This document shows positions 1-7,288 of a stretch of 10,704 nucleotides of DNA, in pieces. The stretch is from Chitinophagaceae bacterium (GTDB lineage: Bacteria > Bacteroidota > Bacteroidia > Chitinophagales > Chitinophagaceae). The notes below the pieces were generated by a model that ran no database searches, was not told the origin of the DNA, and saw only the letters and a program-made list of their open reading frames with translations. The position numbers and the translations under genes were made by a program. The stretch spans positions 1-10,704 of the forward strand of contig JADYYU010000274.1 of assembly GCA_020853515.1 (NCBI GenBank). Direction: 5' to 3'. Positions within the stretch are counted from its first letter, which is position 1. Each line of letters starts with the position of its first letter.

Positions 1-313
1 CTAAAGCAGCGCATTGATTCGTCCAGGCACTGCGCAGCGATTGTGCCTCAGGAATTACAGCATCTTCGCGGTCAGGCATCTTCACGCATGGCTCAAATAA
101 ATCCGGGTACATTTTTTCGCCCTGATCAAGCAGTACGATCATATCATCATGCACTGCAATAAGATGTCCCAATAAATAGATTCCGCGATTTTTACCCGGT
201 GCAATTGCTTGCTGCAGATCATTATCGCTTAATTGCGCCAGCAATGTATCGCAACTTCTGAGAGATGCGTTCCATCTGTCCATGGTCATTTTTACAAATA
301 ATTCTGTTGTCAT
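1..313 (-). CDS. DinB-like (YfiT/DinB superfamily) protein, 3' end cut by window edge
   Basis: An open frame runs from ATG at 311-313 (read on the minus strand) to the left edge with no stop, giving 104 residues of a family usually about 150-170 long. The start MTTELFVKMTMDRWNAS and the helix around residues 44-58, GIYLLGHLIAVHDDM, match the DinB four-helix bundle. In that fold the histidine of the LGH motif (His50 here) is normally the first metal ligand. The second and third expected histidines would lie in the missing part. Family members are metal-binding, often thiol- or stress-related enzymes or orphans, so the substrate cannot be named. The gene is divergent from the AraC-type regulator at 520, which makes it a possible target of that regulator (inference). 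Reading frame and start are secure. The family call is fairly good, the function unknown. Confidence 0.75.
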   Translation of the reverse strand, partial: MTTELFVKMTMDRWNASLRSCDTLLAQLSDNDLQQAIAPGKNRGIYLLGHLIAVHDDMIVLLDQGEKMYPDLFEPCVKMPDREDAVIPEAQSLRSAWTNQCAAL

Positions 314-403
314 TTTTTTATTTTTATTGTTATGAATTGATCAGGACCGGGCTGCTTGTTTTCATTATGAACCGTTTTCTTATTTCCGATTGCTTATAAG
401 TAA

Positions 404-456
404 AGTACTGCCCGGCAATCTGCAAATGTATGATGTGCGCAGAACTTCAGTACTGC
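404..456. repeat. pair of AGTACTGC direct repeats in the divergent promoter gap
   Basis: The octamer AGTACTGC occurs at 404-411 and again at 449-456, on either side of the minus-strand -7-like box. Each copy contains the palindrome AGTACT. Two copies 45 bases apart between a regulator and a divergent gene is the layout expected of an operator pair. Eight bases is short, however, and chance cannot be excluded. Confidence 0.25.
423..430 (-). promoter_or_regulatory. candidate -7 box for the DinB-like gene
   Basis: On the minus strand this reads TACATTTG, a full match to the Bacteroidota -7 consensus TAnnTTTG. It would give a leader of roughly 100 bases before the ATG at 313. I see no good TTTG at the usual 19-base spacing upstream, so the call rests on one box. 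Confidence 0.35.
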
Positions 457-498
457 GTAAAATAGACATTCTTGCGGGTGTTTTTAGACAAATAAAAT

Positions 499-506
499 TA
501 TATTTG
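499..506 (+). promoter_or_regulatory. candidate -7 box for the AraC-type regulator, very short leader
   Basis: TATATTTG matches TAnnTTTG. The ATG at 520 begins only 14 bases after the box, so a transcript starting at the usual distance would have a leader of roughly ten bases or less. The nearest upstream TTG (472-474) is 24 bases away, longer than the 19 seen for rpsP and infA. There is no Shine-Dalgarno sequence before the ATG. Confidence 0.45.
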
Positions 507-519
507 CGTTGAATTATTC

Positions 520-1518
520 ATGAAACATCTGACCATACTCATTCCTGCAGGCCAAAACAATCTTAGTAGTATTACCGGAGCGTATGAGATATTTACGAAA
601 GCCAATCAGTACTGGCAAAGTAAGGGACATGAGCCTTTGTTTGAAATTCAATTGGCAGGCAGCTCGGATGAAGTGGAATTTAATGGGGGGCTTTTTAAAG
701 TAAAACCACATATTCATCTAGAATCTATCCATCACACAGATTTGATTATTATTCCTTCATTAAATCATCAGTATACAATGGCCTTAAATGAAAATGAAAA
801 ATTGCCGGAGTGGTTGCTGATGCAATACAACAGGGGAGCAGAGATCGCGAGCATCTGTACCGGGGCCTTCTTATTGGCATCCGCCGGCTTGCTTGATGGC
901 AAAAGCTGTTCAACGCATTGGTCAGTGACAGATATTTTCAGGCAAATGTTTCCTAAAGTTATTTTGCAGGCAGATAAGCTGATGACCGATGAAGCCGGGC
1001 TTTATACAAATGGTGGTGCGTATTCATTTTTGAATCTGATGATCTATCTCATCGAAAAATACTATGATCGCGATACAGCTATTTATTGTTCAAAAGTTTT
1101 TCAAATTGAAATTGATCGGAATACCCAATCCCAGTTTTCAATTTTTACCGGTCAGAAGTTGCATAATGACGAGCAGGTATTGCAGGCACAAGAATACCTG
1201 GAACAACATCTGAATGAAAAAATGAGCGTCGAAGAGTTATCACTTAAGTTTAATATTGGCCGGCGAAATTTCGACCGCAGGTTTATTAAAGCAACCGGAA
1301 ATACGCCCGTAGAATATGTGCAAAGACTTAAAACAGAATCTGCGAAAAAATCATTCGAAACGAATCGCAAAACGATCCGTGAAGTGATGTTCGAAGTGGG
1401 ATATTCAGATATGAAAGCCTTTCGCTCTGTTTTTCGTAAGTACACTGGCTTGTCACCGATCCAGTACAAGGCCCGATATTACAAAGAGTCTTTGATGGTT
1501 TCGCAAACCAAAAATTAG
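520..1518 (+). CDS. GlxA-family AraC-type transcriptional regulator (DJ-1/PfpI-like domain + HTH)
   Basis: A 332-residue protein of normal length for this family. Residues 1 to about 195 form a DJ-1/PfpI (class I glutamine amidotransferase-like) domain. It contains the nucleophile-elbow segment SICTGAFLLASAGLLDG with Cys113, followed by STHW at 131-134, as is typical of GlxA/FtrA/CdhR-type regulators. Residues about 215-320 are an AraC/XylS double helix-turn-helix. The second HTH carries the signature REVMFEVGYSDMKAFRSVFR and the ending TGLSPIQYK. In this family the N-terminal domain is usually a ligand sensor rather than an enzyme. The effector is not predictable. The gene is divergent from the DinB-like gene and convergent with the peptidase pair, with only 24 bases between stop codons and no visible terminator. 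The ATG at 520 fits the family's usual start, just before the first beta strand. Confidence 0.93.
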   Translation: MKHLTILIPAGQNNLSSITGAYEIFTKANQYWQSKGHEPLFEIQLAGSSDEVEFNGGLFKVKPHIHLESIHHTDLIIIPSLNHQYTMALNENEKLPEWLLMQYNRGAEIASICTGAFLLASAGLLDGKSCSTHWSVTDIFRQMFPKVILQADKLMTDEAGLYTNGGAYSFLNLMIYLIEKYYDRDTAIYCSKVFQIEIDRNTQSQFSIFTGQKLHNDEQVLQAQEYLEQHLNEKMSVEELSLKFNIGRRNFDRRFIKATGNTPVEYVQRLKTESAKKSFETNRKTIREVMFEVGYSDMKAFRSVFRKYTGLSPIQYKARYYKESLMVSQTKN

Positions 1519-1542
1519 GGTAGGTATTTCCATTGCATTTGT

Positions 1543-2799
1543 TTACCGGTTCACAAAATCGATCAGCAACTTTGCTGTATTTTCATAGTTGGTCAGCGAT
1601 AACGTATTGGCTTTGTCAAACACATCGTGGTAAAAACCGGCTCCACCCATCGAATAGATAAAAAATGCAGGCACTCCTTTTTCGGAAAAATGGTAGTGAT
1701 CGGAGTTTCGGGCTTTGCCTCTGATGCGCACTTCGGGCAAGTAGCCTTTTTCCTGATTAATTTTTACAAGGGCATCGAATTTATCCTTAAACACTTCACC
1801 ATTCACAACAGTGATCCCATTTTTCGCATCACCCATGATATCAATATTTACAAGCATTTTTATTTTATGAATATCAAAAGTGGGGAAGGATGTAAAATAG
1901 TCGGAACCGATAAGACCGGCTTCTTCACCGCTAAATAATATGAATACCATATTGCAGGGTGGTTTATGTTCCGAAAAATACCTGGCCAGATAGAGGATCA
2001 TACTGCAGCCGCTTGCGTTGTCGCTGGCTCCGGGAAACATGGCATTGCCCTGCATACCTAAATGATCGTAGTGAGCAGAAAATACCATAAATGAATCGGT
2101 CTTTTTGCCTTTGATGTATCCAATGATATTTTTATTTTCAAAAACGTCCTCAAATTTACTTTCAAATCTGATCTCCAAATTTTCCTTGCCGGCGATCGCA
2201 CTGTCTATAAAAACAAGGCTCTTAAATTCCGCCTTTTCGGTGGCGATCGTGTGCGTCAATTTTTTTTCTTCTGTAAAAATGATCAGCCCCGGCATATGAT
2301 GATGAGCCATACAGGAATCGGGAACTTTACTGCTACGCTCACCGCTAAAATGAAGTACCAGCGCATCGTGTGCATCAAAACCCTGTTCTATTTTTTTGTA
2401 CAGCAACAGCATTTCAGTGGTGTCCCGCGTGTTGAAATGCAGCAATTTATACCGGTCGTTGACACCTGAACATCCTGCACTGACCAGAAACTCTGAGCCT
2501 GCATTCATCGTTTGTCCGTCTAGCAGACATATAATGGGAGACGGGTGGGTATTGACCGGAAACGCATACGGTTGTGTATAGGATTTGCCGAACTTTCTGA
2601 GCTTGAGCTTTGCAAATTCGTTCTCCAGAAAGGCTGCAGCTTTATTGACGCCCTGTTCTACATAACCTCGTCCCTTATATTTTTCGGAACAGAGCTCTTC
2701 GATGATACTTTTGGCATAATTAAGATCCTGGGCCAGGGCACGATGGCAAAATAAACTCAGCAAAAGCATATAGATGAGACCGGACGATATTCGTTTCAT
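1543..2799 (-). CDS. exported M28-family zinc aminopeptidase
   Basis: A 418-residue precursor with a signal peptide (MKRIS, hydrophobic stretch about residues 8-18, cleavage near ALAQ at 21-24), so it acts in the periplasm or outside. The C-terminal half is a peptidase family M28 catalytic domain with all the expected residues. First zinc ligand: His243 in SAHYDHLG. Bridging Asp260 in GASDNASG. General base and ligand: Glu292-Glu293 in FSGEEAGLIGS. Asp320 in NIDIMGD. Last ligand: His391 in FYHDVFD. Family members remove N-terminal amino acids using two zinc ions. The N-terminal 200 residues are less conserved and carry no motif I recognise. The gene follows the prolyl oligopeptidase by 26 bases on the same strand and is probably cotranscribed. 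Together they suggest stepwise degradation of imported or external peptides. The exact substrate is unknown. Confidence 0.93.
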   Translation of the reverse strand: MKRISSGLIYMLLLSLFCHRALAQDLNYAKSIIEELCSEKYKGRGYVEQGVNKAAAFLENEFAKLKLRKFGKSYTQPYAFPVNTHPSPIICLLDGQTMNAGSEFLVSAGCSGVNDRYKLLHFNTRDTTEMLLLYKKIEQGFDAHDALVLHFSGERSSKVPDSCMAHHHMPGLIIFTEEKKLTHTIATEKAEFKSLVFIDSAIAGKENLEIRFESKFEDVFENKNIIGYIKGKKTDSFMVFSAHYDHLGMQGNAMFPGASDNASGCSMILYLARYFSEHKPPCNMVFILFSGEEAGLIGSDYFTSFPTFDIHKIKMLVNIDIMGDAKNGITVVNGEVFKDKFDALVKINQEKGYLPEVRIRGKARNSDHYHFSEKGVPAFFIYSMGGAGFYHDVFDKANTLSLTNYENTAKLLIDFVNR

Positions 2800-2825
2800 A
2801 GGAAATGATTTTAATGATTGGTTGA

Positions 2826-4937
2826 TTAGTTGATTTTCATACCAAGCTCCTGAAAGACAAATGACATGACATCAGACCATTCATCGATTTGTTTGGATGT
2901 AGGTTTTCCTGCACCATGACCTGCCTGCACATCAATGCGTATCATAACCGGATTATCGCCGGCATGAGCTTCCTGCAGGGCAGCCGCAAATTTAAATGAG
3001 TGAGCCGGTACTACACGGTCGTCATGGTCGGCGGTCGTGATCAGGGTAGAGGGGTAATGCGTACCCTTTTTAATATTATGTAAAGGCGAATATTTGATCA
3101 GGTATTCGAAATCTTCTTTCTTGTCGCTGCTGCCATATTCAACGGCCCAGCCCCAGCCTACAGTGAATTTATGATAACGGAGCATATCCAGCACACCCAC
3201 ACCGGGCAGCGCTACTTTAAACAAATCGGGACGTTGCGTCATGCAGGCACCTACCAGCAGACCGCCGTTGCTCCGGCCATGGATAGCCAGCAATTTCGGA
3301 TTGGTTATATTTTTTTTGATCAGATATTCTGCAGCAGCAATAAAATCATCAAATACAGTTTGCTTATGTGAAAGCATACCCATTTTATGCCAGTCTTCGC
3401 CAAATTCGCTTCCGCCACGCAATGATACTGATACATAGATTCCACCCTTTTGTACAAAGTATGACATCGGAATACTGAAACCCGGTGTGAGTGAAATATT
3501 AAAGCCACCGTAGCCATAGAGTAATACCGGATGCGGGCCTGCATTCAGATCCACATCTGCACGGTGATACACAAACATGGGCACTTGCTTACCGTCTTTT
3601 GAAGTAAACCATAATTGCTCAACCACGGTAGCAGCCATAGGAACATTCAATTTAGCTTCTTTAAACAATTCACTTTTTCCGGTTTTAAGATCGTACTTAT
3701 AAATGGTTGGTGCTGCGTTAAACGAATTGAAGGTATAAAAGGTATGATCGTCTTTGGCACTGCCATTTAAGCCGCTTACGGTGACAAGTCCGGGTAAGGC
3801 AATACTGTCAACCAGCACGCCCTTCAGGTCATATACTTCAATTTTGCTGCTGGCATTCTTCAGGTACTTACAAAATATTTTATCGCCGACCCGTGTTACA
3901 GCATCCAGTTTGGCGGCCTTTTCAGGTACAAAGGCGGTTTCTTTGCCGCTGCGCAGATCCACTAACAGCAACTGATAATTTGGGGCATTTTTGTTGGACA
4001 ATATCAGAAACTGATACTGCAGGTTATCAATAAAATCCTGATTTATAGTGTAACCTTCCTGACCAATAACTTTGAAACTTTTCATACGGGGATACATCAG
4101 ATCGAGGTAAAATAATTCACTGCCATCTGTACCTTCTGAAATGCTTAGTACCAGCCAGCGTTCATCTTCGCTTAAAACGGCACCCTTATATTTTAGCGGA
4201 TGATTTTTATCTTCATAAATGAGTTTGTCCTTACTTTGGGGGGTGCCCAACGTGTGAAAAAAGATTTTTTGAAACTCAGTCTTAGCAGAGTATTTATCAT
4301 TCTCATTGGCGGGTTTGTCGTAGCCACTGTAGTAAAATCCTTCATCACCTTTCCATGCAATGCCACTGAATTTCGAATAGTTGATCACATCAGTGGTGAG
4401 TTTTCTTGTGGCCATGTTTATCACATAAATATCCTGCCAGTCGCTGCCGGCATTTGAAATACTGTAGGCGCAATATTTCTGATTTTTTGACAACTGAACA
4501 CTGTTCAATGCCGCTGTGCCTTTATCATTTAAGGTATTCGGATTGATCAGTTCGGATGGCTGTCCATCCAGACCTTTTTGAATATAAAGTACACTTTGGT
4601 TTTGCAGGCCATTGTTTTTGTAAAATAGATAATAGTCGCCTTCCTTGAATGGACTGCTGTACTTTTCATAGTTCCACATTTTGGTCAGTTCGTCATTCAC
4701 TTTTTTTCGATAGGGAATATGACCTATAAATTGCTGGGTATATTCATTTTGCATTTTTACCCAGGCGCTTGTTGTTGCTGCATTGTCGTCTTCGAGCCAG
4801 CGATAGGGATCATCTATTTTTGTTCCAAAGTACTGATCTGACTGACTTACTTTAGTGGTAACCGGTGATTGGTGAGCATGTTGTGCCAAAGCTTGCAAGG
4901 ATAATAAGGAGAAAAAAATAAGGGAAATATTCTTCAT
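2826..4937 (-). CDS. exported prolyl oligopeptidase, family S9A
   Basis: Cleaves short peptides after proline. The protein is 703 residues with a signal peptide (MKNISLIFFSLLSLQALAQ, 1-19), an N-terminal cap, a seven-bladed beta-propeller (about 85-430), and an alpha/beta-hydrolase domain that begins the chain and resumes after about 440. The catalytic triad is visible: Ser556 in HGRSNGGLLVG, Asp639 in TADHDDRVVP (with substrate-binding Arg641), and His674 in AGHGAGKPT. These lie within a few residues of the mammalian enzyme's positions. SLRGGSEFGEDWH (505-517) is also characteristic. I chose the start at 4937 because it gives a clean signal peptide. An in-frame ATG at 5015 would add 26 residues overlapping the rpsP terminator. 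This is the first gene of a likely two-gene unit with the M28 peptidase. Confidence 0.95.
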   Translation of the reverse strand: MKNISLIFFSLLSLQALAQHAHQSPVTTKVSQSDQYFGTKIDDPYRWLEDDNAATTSAWVKMQNEYTQQFIGHIPYRKKVNDELTKMWNYEKYSSPFKEGDYYLFYKNNGLQNQSVLYIQKGLDGQPSELINPNTLNDKGTAALNSVQLSKNQKYCAYSISNAGSDWQDIYVINMATRKLTTDVINYSKFSGIAWKGDEGFYYSGYDKPANENDKYSAKTEFQKIFFHTLGTPQSKDKLIYEDKNHPLKYKGAVLSEDERWLVLSISEGTDGSELFYLDLMYPRMKSFKVIGQEGYTINQDFIDNLQYQFLILSNKNAPNYQLLLVDLRSGKETAFVPEKAAKLDAVTRVGDKIFCKYLKNASSKIEVYDLKGVLVDSIALPGLVTVSGLNGSAKDDHTFYTFNSFNAAPTIYKYDLKTGKSELFKEAKLNVPMAATVVEQLWFTSKDGKQVPMFVYHRADVDLNAGPHPVLLYGYGGFNISLTPGFSIPMSYFVQKGGIYVSVSLRGGSEFGEDWHKMGMLSHKQTVFDDFIAAAEYLIKKNITNPKLLAIHGRSNGGLLVGACMTQRPDLFKVALPGVGVLDMLRYHKFTVGWGWAVEYGSSDKKEDFEYLIKYSPLHNIKKGTHYPSTLITTADHDDRVVPAHSFKFAAALQEAHAGDNPVMIRIDVQAGHGAGKPTSKQIDEWSDVMSFVFQELGMKIN

Positions 4938-4956
4938 GTATCTATTTTGAATCCGG

Positions 4957-4984
4957 TAAATATACATACATAAAATGAGCAAAA
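4957..4984 (-). promoter_or_regulatory. weak candidate promoter for the peptidase pair
   Basis: On the minus strand TTTTG (4980-4984) is followed after 15 bases by TATATTTA (4957-4964), one base off TAnnTTTG. The spacing is shorter than the 19 bases seen elsewhere in this window. The -33-like element would sit at the end of the T-tract of the rpsP terminator. Confidence 0.25.
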
Positions 4985-5012
4985 AAAACCATCCGCCTTG
5001 CGACGAATGGTT
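4981..5012 (-). terminator. intrinsic terminator of rpsP
   Basis: Read on the minus strand, AACCATTCG (5004-5012) and CGGATGGTT (4987-4995) form a nine-pair stem with one G-U pair and an eight-base loop. A run of T continues through 4981. It lies 26 bases past the rpsP stop codon. It separates rpsP from the peptidase genes and argues that these need their own promoter. Confidence 0.8.
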
Positions 5013-5038
5013 CAATATTTTAGGACATTATCCGGAAC

Positions 5039-5611
5039 TTATTCCGCTGCAGGAGCTTCTGCGTCTGTTGCAGGAGCTTCTGCGTCTGTTGCAGGAGCTT
5101 CCTCAACAGCAGGTGCTTCTGCTACGGGCGTTTCTTCAGCGGCCACTTCAGCTACAGGAGCTTCTTCGGCTACTGCGGCAACAGGTGCCGGAGTTTCTTC
5201 AACCTTTTTAATGATGGGTTGAATTCTGGAAGCAGCTTTTGCTTTTTTGTGTGAATCCTGACGATCAGACACTAATTGTTCGTGTGTACCGTTCCATGCT
5301 TCAAATTTGTCGAGCGCTGTTTGCTCGTCAAAAAGACCCAGTTTAACACCTCTCATTAAGTGCTTCAGGTATAAAACACCTTTAAACGATAAAATTCGGT
5401 TTGCAGTATGTGTCGGTTGGGCACCCTGATGCAGCCAATGCATCGCGCGTTCGCGGTTGATCTGAATCGTAGCAGGTACAGTCAAAGGATTGTAAGTGCC
5501 TAATTTCTCAATGAATTTTCCATCTCTGCGTGAAGTGGAGTTTGCCACTACGATGAAATAATAAGGGCGTTTCTTAGCGCCGTGACGTTGAAGTCTGATT
5601 TTTACTGACAT
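5039..5611 (-). CDS. rpsP: 30S ribosomal protein bS16 with long acidic C-terminal tail
   Basis: Small-subunit ribosomal protein bS16, 190 residues against about 82 for the short bacterial form. The core (1-82) is clear: MSVKIRLQRHGAKKRPYYFI, then SRRDGKFIEKLGTYNP, then the INRERAMHWLHQGAQPT segment. Residues about 83-135 are a basic extension typical of Bacteroidota homologues. Residues 137-190 are a low-complexity Ala/Glu/Pro/Val tail with no net basic charge. The tail ends in two exact copies of EAPATDA (171-184) plus EAPA, encoded by a 21-base tandem repeat. The tail is probably disordered and outside the ribosome core (inference). The gene is transcribed alone: it has its own promoter upstream and a terminator downstream. 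rimM and trmD, its usual neighbours in many bacteria, are not here. Confidence 0.96.
   Translation of the reverse strand: MSVKIRLQRHGAKKRPYYFIVVANSTSRRDGKFIEKLGTYNPLTVPATIQINRERAMHWLHQGAQPTHTANRILSFKGVLYLKHLMRGVKLGLFDEQTALDKFEAWNGTHEQLVSDRQDSHKKAKAASRIQPIIKKVEETPAPVAAVAEEAPVAEVAAEETPVAEAPAVEEAPATDAEAPATDAEAPAAE
5049..5101. repeat. 21-base minisatellite inside the 3' end of rpsP
   Basis: The unit GCAGGAGCTTCTGCGTCTGTT (plus strand) is present as two exact copies, 5049-5069 and 5070-5090, followed by the first 11 bases of a third (5091-5101). The unit is a multiple of three, so gain or loss of a copy would keep rpsP in frame and change its tail by seven residues. Neighbouring tail codons look like older, diverged copies. 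Confidence 0.85.
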
Positions 5612-5663
5612 AAATAATAGAAATTATTTTAGTTTGGATGTGAATAAATAAAATTAAAGTGTG

Positions 5664-5695
5664 CGAAGGTAATTTTATTTTTATCAAATGCAAAA
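5664..5695 (-). promoter_or_regulatory. rpsP promoter, Bacteroidota type
   Basis: On the minus strand TTTTG (5691-5695) is followed by exactly 19 bases and then TACCTTCG (5664-5671), one base from the TAnnTTTG consensus. The leader to the ATG at 5611 would be about 45-50 bases and AT-rich. The infA promoter in this window has the same spacing and nearly the same -7 box, which supports both calls. Confidence 0.75.
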
Positions 5696-5708
5696 TTAAG
5701 TTTTGCAT
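5688..5708. repeat. perfect 8-base inverted repeat over the rpsP -33 element
   Basis: ATGCAAAA (5688-5695) and TTTTGCAT (5701-5708) are exact inverted copies around TTAAG. The left arm contains the whole -33 element of the rpsP promoter. This is an operator-like position. It lies upstream of the expected transcript start, so it would act as DNA rather than as an RNA hairpin. Confidence 0.55.
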
Positions 5709-5802
5709 CCGGGTTGCTCAACTGAATTTTGTGGGCTGCACAGCACAAAAGTAAGGTATTTGATGCATTCGGCAGTCATTTAGTGCAGTTTGACGGCATT
5801 TT

Positions 5803-5810
5803 TAAATTTG
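5803..5810 (+). promoter_or_regulatory. candidate -7 box upstream of the broken surface-protein gene
   Basis: TAAATTTG matches TAnnTTTG. At the 19-base spacing there is only TTTAG (5779-5783), a poor -33 element. The box lies 51 bases before the ATG at 5862, a normal distance. It may be a remnant of the promoter of the now broken gene. Confidence 0.3.
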
Positions 5811-5861
5811 GTACTCACAAATCTTTAACATCATACGTATTACTTAAACTAATGGGGAAGT

Positions 5862-7288
5862 ATGAAAAAAGGTCTGTTGTTGATGTTCATTTTGTGGTCT
5901 GCACACTGATCGATTGCGCAGCCGGTTTTTTGTCCGCCAAATATTGATTTCGAAATGTAAACCTTGATCATTGGCAGTTTTATGTCGGCACCTGTTGTCC
6001 GATTTTGGCCAGTAACGCCACGCAGCCTTTGCCTGACCGGCATGCCCTGCAAACCGGAAACGGCACTGATTCGTATGGGTTATTTCCGGTAGTGGCACCA
6101 GGAGGTGGAAACTACTCGATCAAATTGGGGAACGACCTGAGCGGTTCGCAGGCGGAAAAAGCGAGTTACACGTTCACCATACCATCCGGCGTAAATAATT
6201 ATAGCCTGATTTATCAATATGCAGTGGTGTTTCAGGACCCCGGCCAGGATCTGATCGAGCAGCCGAGATTTGACGTGAAAATATATACAAGCGATGATTC
6301 AACCCTTTTACCCTGTACGAGCAACAGTTAAATTGCCGGTGCCGGATTGCCGGGTTTCAAAAACTCCGCACTGGATTCTACTATTTTATATAGAGACTGG
6401 TCAACGGCCAGTATTGATCTTTCGGGATATGCCGGCAAAACAATTATTGTAGAATTTGCGAGCGGAGATTGTTTACTGGGCGGCCATTTTGGTTATGGAT
6501 ATATCGATGTATCCTGCGCACTGTATCAGGCTGAAGGTGTGCATTGCAATGATGATTCCCTGATTCATTTCAGTGCGCCTCCCGGCTTCGCTGATTATAA
6601 ATGGTATGATACCTTATTTGCAAGTGTACTGGCGAGCGGGCAGTATGTCAATTTGCCCAATACGGGAGGCACCAAAAAATATATGGTGGTGCTGCTGCCT
6701 TATCCTGGCTATGGATGTGCTGATACATTGGAAACGACTGTTTTTTACGCGGACCTGAACATTTCCACCTTACAAAACATGCTGTTATGCAGTGGTGATT
6801 CTTTGCATTTAAAGGCTTCAGCGAAGGGGAGTAGTGATCATTATAGCTTTGTATGGTCGCCCGCTGCGAATCTGAGCTGTCAGTATTGTGATCAGCCAAC
6901 GATGTTTCCCACTGCAGTGCAGCAGGTTTTTACAGTGACGGTCACCGACGGGTATGGCTGTAAAGCGCAGGACACGTTGCGTGTGACGCCATCCTACAAA
7001 GCTTGCTGTACGGAGATATTTGTTCCCGACGCCTTTACGCCCAATGATGACGGTCTCAATGACGCTTTCAGAATACGGACCAATCTTGACATTGATGTAA
7101 AGGATTGGTCGGTGTATAACCGCTGGGGAAAAAAGTTATGGAGTTCAACACGCTATTATGATGACTGGGATGGAACGTACGAGCAGAAAGCTCAGGACAT
7201 GGGTGTTTATTTTTATGTAATTACCTACGAGTGTATGATCAATCATAAACTGTATACCGTAAAAGGGGATATCACATTAATTCGCTAG
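5862..7288 (+). pseudogene. broken gene for a secreted type IX (type B, gliding-associated C-terminal domain) surface protein
   Basis: Repaired, this would be a 475-residue exported protein. MKKGLLLMFILWSAH is a signal-peptide start. TGA at 5907-5909 then interrupts the frame, after which SIAQPVFCPPNIDFEM continues in the same frame to TAA at 5958-5960. One base is missing around 5957-5959, and the protein resumes in the next frame as NLDHWQFYVGTCCP at 5960. In that frame TAA at 6329-6331 splits ...CTSNS from IAGAGLPGF.... From 6332 to the stop at 7286-7288 the frame is open. The N-terminal part is a beta-sandwich type found in Bacteroidota surface proteins. A PKD/Ig-like segment follows (about 6780-6990). 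The last 92 codons (7010-7285) are the gliding-associated C-terminal domain, with FVPDAFTPNDDGLND, YNRWG, WDGTY, GVYFYVI and KGDITLIR. The homologous sequence across each lesion argues for decay rather than separate genes. Assembly error remains possible. Confidence 0.85.

Noticed and set aside
347..415. CCGGGC / GCCCGG inverted repeat in the divergent gap
   Set aside because: It has only six bases per arm, 57 bases apart, which is expected by chance.
4938..5015. Longer start for the prolyl oligopeptidase at 5015
   Set aside because: It adds 26 residues in front of a good signal peptide and overlaps the rpsP terminator. The ATG at 4937 is far more likely.
5049..5101. CRISPR-like array
   Set aside because: The repeats are directly adjacent with no spacers and are coding.
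4975..5222. Two plus-strand ORFs with Leu/Gln- or Ala/Ser-rich repeats
   Set aside because: They are antisense readings of the low-complexity tail of rpsP.
5907..5909. TGA as selenocysteine, or stop readthrough, in the surface-protein gene
   Set aside because: Two TAA codons and a frameshift also interrupt the gene, and the position falls in the signal-peptide region, so decay is simpler.
6005..6331. Separate small gene from a TTG start
   Set aside because: It is the middle fragment of the broken surface-protein gene. It starts mid-domain and ends at a premature stop followed by homologous sequence in the same frame.
6347..7288. Independent 313-codon gene
   Set aside because: It lacks a signal peptide and would start from a TTG in mid-domain. 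A type IX cargo without a signal peptide could not be exported.
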